Assembly (NCBI GenBank): GCA_025024175.1
Contig: QCXZ01000003.1
Span: forward strand, 40,014,257-40,078,256
Direction of reading: 5' to 3'
DNA from: Rhyzopertha dominica
Lineage: Eukaryota > Arthropoda > Insecta > Coleoptera > Bostrichidae
Length of the DNA stretch: 64,000 nucleotides
Below the pieces are notes generated by a model, which saw only the letters and a list, made by a program, of their open reading frames with translations, did no database searches and had not been told where the DNA came from. Of the stretch, positions 57,089-64,000 are shown one piece after another. The translations under genes were made by a program, and so were the position numbers. The first letter of the stretch is position 1. Each line of letters begins with the position of its first letter.

Positions 57089-59580
57089 CATTCCATATAG
57101 TTTGTAGCCAGCCTTAACTCACCACTCTGTATTAGTGGATAAAAAGATATTCCCCCCGAGGCCACGCAGTTGTCCCCCCCCCCGCTCAAAATTTCTGGTC
57201 ATCCTACTGACATTAACAGCGGGTAATTTTCTATTTATAATCATATGTTGATTTAAATGCCTATTTAAATAAAACGCAGTCAGTATGCAATGTAGCCAAG
57301 ACTATCGCAGTGGTACTCATTTAAATTATTGTAGCGTTAATGTAACGTCAAAATTAGTACAATGATATCTATAAAAAATTAATCCACTACAACTTGCAAC
57401 CATCAAAAATTACGTACTTTCTATTTTCAGTATTACTCAAGAGTTGGCTATAGACTTCGGTTGCAATTGCACTATTTAATTATAAATTATACCCAACAAA
57501 ATTATTTATGTTTTTTTATTAAGCGTTTTTTTACGACGCAAAGTAACCAAGAAAATTATAGTAATATTTGAAAAAGATCACAATATAGAAGTGAGAATAT
57601 TACCTAATTTAAATTTTATGTTAAAGTTGTTTTTTTTGTTTTGTTTTTTTGTATGCGATTGTGCGGTGACTACCTTGACCGCACGAATGAATTAGTTTAT
57701 TAGGTCTACCAAGCATTTTAGTATTTCATGGGTAAATATTCTTAAATTGAATTCTTATTTATTAAAAACTATTATGAAAGAAAAGAGCATGCTGCAATTA
57801 TTAAACCCAAAAATTTCAACAACTTAAAACGTGTTTTTAATCTGACATACCTGCTTATACATATATCAGCAATGTATACCTAAAGCAGCCAAACTCAAAA
57901 ATAAAATGAATGTTGTACTAAATGCGTGGTGTCGTATTTTAAGACATTACATAACACATTCATTTATTCAAGCAGACGGTTTGATGATCACCAAATGCAT
58001 CGGTAATAAATCACATGGCAAACCAACAGAAGGTGCGCCATCATTGTTGAACTTTACGTACCGGAAAAAAGCCGAGACTGAACCAGCGATTCTTTTTCCT
58101 TGAAAAAAATATACACACCAGTATTTATACCGGACTGGGGGCCGAATTGTGGGTCATGCAATGAGTGAACGATCGCGTAAATCATAACCAAATTTAGGCG
58201 GACTGCAATTTGGCCATTCCACTAATTGCGATAGCCTGTTTGTATAAAAAATCTAGCCTTTATTTAATTTAATGTGGCACTAAACTGGTAGTTAACTAGG
58301 ATGATGCACCTTGAGGTGTTGTAAGCGTAAAGTGAAAATTCTCGTTGGTCTTTATGTTTATGCCATCTTTACGATACATCCTTCTGTTAATATTATTGCG
58401 CTAGTATAATTCTATTCTTTTTACCGTTCAATCTACATCACTGTGAAAATGCTAGAACCGGAAGAACAATTCTACACATATAAGCACAGTCGAGGGCATT
58501 GATTATTTATTTCGGTATACCTACTTAACATCAAGTGAAAAAATCAAATAAACTGTCCAAAGAGATGGAGAAGGAGTAATCTTTTCGCTAAATATTTATA
58601 TCTGAATCTGGATCTTAACTAAATTGGTTTATTTTATAAGTGTAGCGCTCCAAGATATCGAACGCATCGTAGTGTTGAGATATCGCGATGAGTATTACAG
58701 CACCGTTCGAAATACACCTAACTTATTTTAGCTCGCGTTAAGACATTAGATAGCGATTTTAAAATAGATCGTATGTTATTTGAAGTCGCTAAATTATAAG
58801 ATGTCAGTCTTGTATCTTATTACCTTAAATTACTTTGACGAATTATAATGTCATTTATTAATTTTATATGACATCCAAAGTACTTAAATAAATGTAATGA
58901 GTGGGAAAATTGTGCATACGATATACGTATGCAAGTATAATATATTGTAAATAAGTTAAAAGCAGAGCAAATTAAAGTAACTTTTGGGGTTGTTAATTAT
59001 TCAAAGAGGCGTAACTAACATGTCAGAATGAGAAATGTGCTCGTTGTTTGTCATTTAAAGCTAAAACTGAAGTAAATTGACGATAACACCTGATTTGTTT
59101 TTAACTTCCAGGAACATTAATTAACTACTATTTATATATTTATCAAAGTAATTGTAACCTATTATTTCCTTGATTTCAAATAATACTGTTCTCATATATC
59201 ATTTTCAAAGATATATAAAATTAGATATTTATAGTAACTTACCCATAAGCCAGTTAAATTATACAGACAAAAGCATCTATGTTGCAAGAAGCCGGAGAGT
59301 TCAGATATTTTGTTCTAAGGAGTAAGGTGAATGTAAAACAGCCAACTTTTCTAAAAGGCAACTCCATGCTTAACCGTCAATGTTAAAAAACTCTTGAAGT
59401 TGTGTGCGTTGTATATAGTTTTTATTAATTTATAACGTTGTTTTGTATAAAATGAAATGTTAACCTGATGTAGTATATTCATTATTTTATTGTAGCCCAT
59501 AGTTATGAATAAAGATTAAAAAAATAACTAGCATGAAATTATGTCTGGGGCTTCACCAGAGTGCAAGAAAACTTCCATAA
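57089..59580. other. Peroxidasin intron 1 (part), no other gene
   Basis: AT-rich non-coding DNA with a run of nine or more C near 57176. A 65-codon plus-strand frame at 57906 has no recognisable domain. No RNA gene was seen. Confidence 0.5.
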
Positions 59581-60246
59581 ACAGGGTCCGCCACCTAAAA
59601 CTCGCCAGGCTAGTATTTACATTATTTATTTAGGTACAACCTTCAGTTTTATGTCAAATTGTAGGTCTTTTTAAACTCTTTAAAAATAGCATAGTGAATG
59701 TCCAAAAAATTTTTGCTGATTATGATATTTAGCAAGTTAGTTTTTGTACTTAAATATTTTTTACCTTACCCCGTATAATATATATTGCTTCATAGTCGGA
59801 TGCCGATATTTTTCATCTTCAATTTGTGTCATTACAACGTATGCGTAATTTTTACTCCTTAATGAAAAACAAGAAAAACCGCCGCCATATTCCGTTAATA
59901 GAGCTGTTCACATTTTTTTAATTGTTAGTTTAATAGTTTATGCAGTACAAATTATGCCTACATACCCATCGCTGCACATAAAACCCCAAAATTTAGAGTA
60001 ACTTTGAAATAAATCAAGTATAAAGTTCGTTCTAAAAAGATAGAGGCTAGAAAACAATACCCGGCGATGAGGCTAGTGTGGTTTTCTAAATCACGCACTA
60101 GCTCAATCGCATTTTATTATTTTTCATTAAGAAGGAGTAAAAATTACTCATACGTTGTAATGACACAAATTGGAGAAGACAAAAGTTGGCATCTAACTAT
60201 GAAGCAATATTTATTATACGAGGTAATATAACAAAATATTTACAAA

Positions 60247-61035
60247 AACCGCTTCCACGTCCAATTGTCAAAATGACATTTGCATTTTTATTTCTTATAC
60301 TATACGATTAGTAATCAGGTTTTGAGCATTTTTTCTCTCTACACATTTTTTCTGAAACAAACGGTCCACGTGATATTAGCAAAAATATATACATTTTTAA
60401 AATCGGTTCTTTCCAAATAACTCGAAAATTATTAACTTAAAAAAATACAAGAGCACTTTCTGATCAGAAATTTGATTTTCTATATAATACCAAAATTTAA
60501 AAAAAAATCGTACGTGCAGGGTCCAAAATAGGTTTTTTTGGAAATATTTCGAAAATGTCACAATTTTGAATAAATTTTCTAATACACTTTTTGTGAGAAA
60601 TTTTATTTCCTATCTGATGGTGTTTTCATTTTTTGAATACATTAAATATATTCGAAGATATTTAGGAAAAACCGTTTTCTTTAAGTGACGCTTTTTTTGC
60701 TAATATCTTCTAAACAGTTTGCTGTACCGAAAATTTATAAGAGCTAATAATTCTCGCAGTTATACTACTAATCACATACTAAAACGAAAAAAATATAAAA
60801 AAATAAAAATTTGCAAAAAGGGTAGTTACCCCCCAATTTCGCCCCCTTCCCGATACCCTACTTACCCCACAAAAAGTCTGCCAAATTTCAAGTTCATATA
60901 TTAAGTCTTTCGAAAGTTATCGTGTCCACAAGCAATACCACAGACACACAGACACACAGACACACGGACACACACAGACACACAGACAAGAAATTTTTTT
61001 GCTCAAATTTTGTTTTTTTGCGGAAGTAATTAACT
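60247..61035 (-). repeat. Dispersed repeat family, copy 3, inserted in a foldback TIR
   Basis: Reverse complement of the 12256-13045 family, with ttgctcaaatt at about 61001 as its 5' end and the ccaattgtcaaaatgaca block at about 60263 as its 3' end. It carries a (CACAGA)n-type microsatellite at 60940-60988 close to its 5' end, absent from copy 1. Confidence 0.85.
60940..60988 (+). repeat. Microsatellite, CACAGA/CACACAGA
   Basis: Short imperfect run of cacagacacacagacaca type units inside the dispersed repeat. Confidence 0.85.
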
Positions 61036-61539
61036 TTATGTGCAAAATATCATAATCGGCAAAAAAGATTTGTGGACACTCACTATGCTATTTTTGAAGA
61101 GTTTAAAAAGACCTACAATTTGACATATAACAAGATTGTACCTAAAAAAATAATTAAAATATGAGCCCGGGGAGTTTTAGGTGGCGGACCCTGTATACTT
61201 AGATTTTTCTTTAATTTAATATTTTATTCCTTTTTGAAAACCCTGTAGCTCAACTGCTACTGAGTTTAGAAAATGGCTTATTTGCATACAAATCATGCAG
61301 CAAAAGTACTAATTATGATGATTGCTGTCGTTCTTAATGACGAAACAAAAATAATCAAGAGTTTAAAAATTTTTCGACACTAGTGTTGGTAAACCAAGAG
61401 AAGTTGACTAGATATCATTTTCACTTAAGTATTATTAATAAATCCTTAATTATCTCAATCTTTTTAATCTGTCTGTACTTCATATTTATAAGTAATTTTG
61501 ACTCACTTTTTTGGTTATTTTCATGTTGCTTTCTTCTAG

Positions 61540-62997
61540 GGACCTGCGGTTCAACCGAATAACTGATATTCCTCCAGGAACATTCAAGGGCTACAAGAAC
61601 TTGAGATCATTGATGTTGAACAATAACCAGCTCACCAACCTCAGAAGTGGTGCTTTCAATGGCTTACCAAATTTACGCCACCTATATTTATACAAAAACA
61701 GAATAAAATACATCGATTCTGATGTATTTCAAGGTCTTAATAAATTAGAGCACTTGTAAGTATCTTCTGGTAAGCAAGACTTTTAAACAGGTTAAGCTTT
61801 ATAAGAGTGTCTTAGGACTAGTTAATTTGTGACTTCTAATTCTACAAAAATTTTGAACAATACCCTGCACTGCAACTCATAACTGATTCCATCTGGTTTA
61901 AAAGTAATTTTAATTATTTATTCAATTTTGCTTTTCAGATACCTCAATAAGAATGAAATTGATGAATTCAAAGCCGGCACATTTTCCAACTTACCTTCAC
62001 TTGATAGATTGTAAGTCAAATCCGGTTTGCATCTTAACATCATTTGAACATGAGTTTGAAATCTCACAGGTTCCTTCACAACAATAAAATAAAACATGTT
62101 CCTAATGGATCCTTTTCTGGTCTTCCTAAATTAACAAGATTACGTTTAGATTCAAATGCGTTAATATGTGACTGCAAGTTGGCATGGCTGTCCGATATGC
62201 TAAAAGGTAACAAAATATATTCAGCAGCAGATTGCAAGTATCCAAGTGAAATGTACGGCAAGCCCATCAAATCCATGGATTCAGAAGACTTCCACTGTGG
62301 TTAGTAGCATTTTTAATTTCAGAATACCTTTTTATTATTCAGATTAGTTCTTATTCTTTATTCTAGAAACCCCAAAAATCACGAAAGGGCCAGATGACTT
62401 AGAGATATCCTGGGGTGAAACTGCAATGTTTAAATGTGAAATCCAGGGCGATTCATCTGCTAAAATTGTATGGATGAGGGATGATCAAGAAATCAATATG
62501 GATAATACAAAATATGAAATGATGAATGATGGTTCCCTTGTGATCAAGGATACAAAAGATGATGACAGTGGATATTACGAATGCATGGCGAAAAGTGATG
62601 AGGGAGTAGTCAAGTCTAGACCTGCTAGAATGGTAGTTAAATCTGTTACACTGAATCAGAATGGTGCATAACTCTTGAATGTTTCAAAATTCGTTTGTCA
62701 TTATTGGTTTTCCAGATTTTAACGGTACTCCTCGGTTTACCTTAACACCTCAAAACGTTACTAGTTCAATAAATGCTGAAGGCATCACTTTGCATTGTCA
62801 AGCAGAAGGTAACCCGGAACCTACAATTACCTGGTCCCGTAATGGTATAATTCTAAGTATGACATNCCGGCACTATTTGGATAACAGGGGAACGCTGGTT
62901 ATTCGACCAGTCAGAGCAGAAGACTATGGGACTTATCGCTGTGATGCACAAAATCAGTATGGACGAATAAGTGCACAAGCTGAGGTCATATTAAATG
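61540..62997 (+). CDS. PXDN: Peroxidasin, LRR, LRR-C-terminal and first two Ig exons
   Basis: Five exons with GT-AG introns: 61540-61755, 61939-62010, 62070-62299, 62367-62663 and 62717-62997. They code leucine-rich repeats (DLRFNRITDIPPGTF, LRSLMLNNNQLTNL, LRHLYLYKNRIKYIDSDVF, LYLNKNEID, LFLHNNKIKHVPNGSF), the LRR C-terminal cap with the peroxidasin hallmark RLRLDSNALICDCKLAWL, an Ig domain (AMFKCEIQGDSSAKIVWMRD, DSGYYECMAKSDEG) and a second Ig domain (LHCQAEGNPEPTITWSRNG, EDYGTYRCDAQNQYG). These extracellular modules direct binding to matrix partners and trimerisation in the family. The first exon starts in the phase left by the exon at 43203-43034. The last exon ends in phase 1 before gtactg; the remaining Ig domains should lie beyond 64000. 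A single n at 62866 falls inside the second Ig exon. LRR and Ig introns are only 53 to 183 nt. Confidence 0.95.
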
Positions 62998-63493
62998 GTA
63001 CTGAATATTTTTTTTAGTTTCACCATAAAGTTCTAGTATAATTTTTTTTAGAAACAAAATGTGTTCTTTCAATTATGGTATTCAATGTAGTCGTTCTTAG
63101 ATTGTACACCATGGGGACCTCAAACATAGAGATAATATAATTTGGTTATACAATGAATAATTTGTGCATTTTTGTTTTCTAGCAATCAAGAATATTTTGC
63201 GCGATATAAGTTACTTAAATGTACTATTTATCATGAGCTCATGGGGATATAAGAAACCATAATAGGTATACGAGTTCGGTTAAATGATTGATTGATTAAA
63301 CCGGCGTACGGTCAGCATTTCTGCCACTCCCGGATATACCGCCGAGCCGGCCGTCTTCGCTGGGTTGGAGGGGTACATGCTGATTGCTAGTAGTGCGACT
63401 GCCTTGCGCATGTTAAGGATATATAGGGATTGGAGCGGGAAGGTTATATAGATACATTCATTTTATTTGAATGTTTTCTTGGTGTTGCTAGCA
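62998..63493. other. Peroxidasin intron sequence
   Basis: Follows the second Ig exon. No further Ig exon was seen before the LINE relic. A GC-richer stretch near 63300-63380 (ccgccgagccggccgtcttc) looks like inserted repeat DNA, but I cannot name it. Confidence 0.5.
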
Positions 63494-63990
63494 TCATTGG
63501 TCCATTTCAGAGTCACTGGTTTCTGGTATGTCGTATAACCTGAGGGATTCTTCGTTGATTGATTTCTTGTCTTTTGCCATTTCTAACCATTGTTCTTTAT
63601 TCTTCCCTGATTTCTGAATTATACTTTCTATAGTTGTTTTCCATGTATAGCACGGTCTACCTTTTTTTAGTTTGCCGCCGCTTAGCACCCAGGCCTTTCT
63701 TAGTATGTGGTCTACTTCTCTCCTTTGGATGTGTCCCCAGTATTTCATTACGTATGTCTCTATTCTCTTTATGATCGTTCTGCCATCTAGGAGTTCTGCT
63801 GTTGATTTTTCCTCGTTTTCATTTATTGCCTTAGCTAGAAATTGTACAATACCTCTGCCTTTCTCAAGCTTTTCCTATTTGCCTTTGTTGTTGCAGCATT
63901 TTTTACTCCATACGTCATGACTGGCATAATGATTGATGTATATAGAATCTTTATCAATTTCCAGTGTGGTTTATGTTTCTCTATAAATGG
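63494..63990 (-). mobile_element. LINE relic, C-terminal end of a reverse transcriptase
   Basis: The minus strand reads LYTSIIMPVMTYGV near 63920, then, after shifts, MKYWGHIQRREVDHILRKAW and KKGRPCYTWKTTIESI. The YTSII.PVMTYG thumb motif and the YWGH..RR...G.RP..TW tail are typical of the RT C-terminus of non-LTR elements often annotated as endonuclease-reverse transcriptase. It is frame-broken and inserted in a peroxidasin intron. Confidence 0.75.
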
Positions 63991-64000
63991 TAATATCGCT

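Larger units (their letters stand above)
59581..61194. mobile_element. Foldback element with ~290-bp terminal inverted repeats
   Basis: The left end is cagggtccgccacctaaaac at 59581 and the right end is its complement, gttttaggtggcggaccctg. The left inverted repeat runs uninterrupted to about 59870, through catagtgaatgtcc, the gattatgatattt segment and the gcttcatagt and gtgtcattacaacgtatg segments. On the right the same sequence is found in two parts, 61194-61040 and 60250-60121, split by a copy of the dispersed repeat. The internal loop (59871-60120) has no coding frame. No clear target-site duplication. Confidence 0.8.

Overview
The window is animal nuclear DNA, most likely from an insect. 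It is AT-rich, carries intron-containing genes with very short introns (47 to 63 nt in several places), and is full of decayed hAT, jockey-like and piggyBac-like elements. I cannot fix the order; a beetle would fit, but that is only a weak inference. Three runs of exactly 100 N (40-139, 30817-30916, 49443-49542) divide it into pieces, called here A (1-39), B (140-30816), C (30917-49442) and D (49543 onward).

Layout. 1-12255 is a satellite array of a roughly 123-bp monomer, with a recent 3.47-kb head-to-tail higher-order duplication, and it ends directly against a dispersed repeat. 12256-15499 has repeats and no gene I can support. 15500-16387 is an enkurin gene. 16878-20553 is NUDT21 (CFIm25, a 3'-end processing factor) in five exons. 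20554-26296 is TE-rich intergenic DNA. 26297-28570 (minus) holds the last two exons of peroxidasin, with the haem peroxidase domain. C starts with a 7.5-kb arm (30917-38437), then the signal-peptide exon of peroxidasin (43203-43034, minus) and a five-RRM RBM12-like gene with several lesions (49266-46621, minus). D starts with the same 7.5-kb arm reversed (49543-57088), then the peroxidasin LRR, LRR-C-terminal and first two Ig exons on the plus strand (61540-62997).

Main conclusion. One peroxidasin gene appears to be scattered over B, C and D because piece D is misplaced and inverted. The order B, reverse(D), C puts all its exons in one order on one strand. The two 7.5-kb arms then become a plain dovetail overlap between reverse(D) and C, probably two haplotypes that were not merged. 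The exon 1 to exon 2 junction across C and D keeps the reading frame and gives the family's conserved sequence. The apparent giant inverted repeat is therefore most likely an assembly artefact.

I found no convincing previously undescribed functional system. The most unusual sequence-level features are the frame-preserving 123-bp satellite, a foldback element whose right terminal repeat is split by a dispersed repeat, and the clustered lesions of one sign in the RBM12-like gene.
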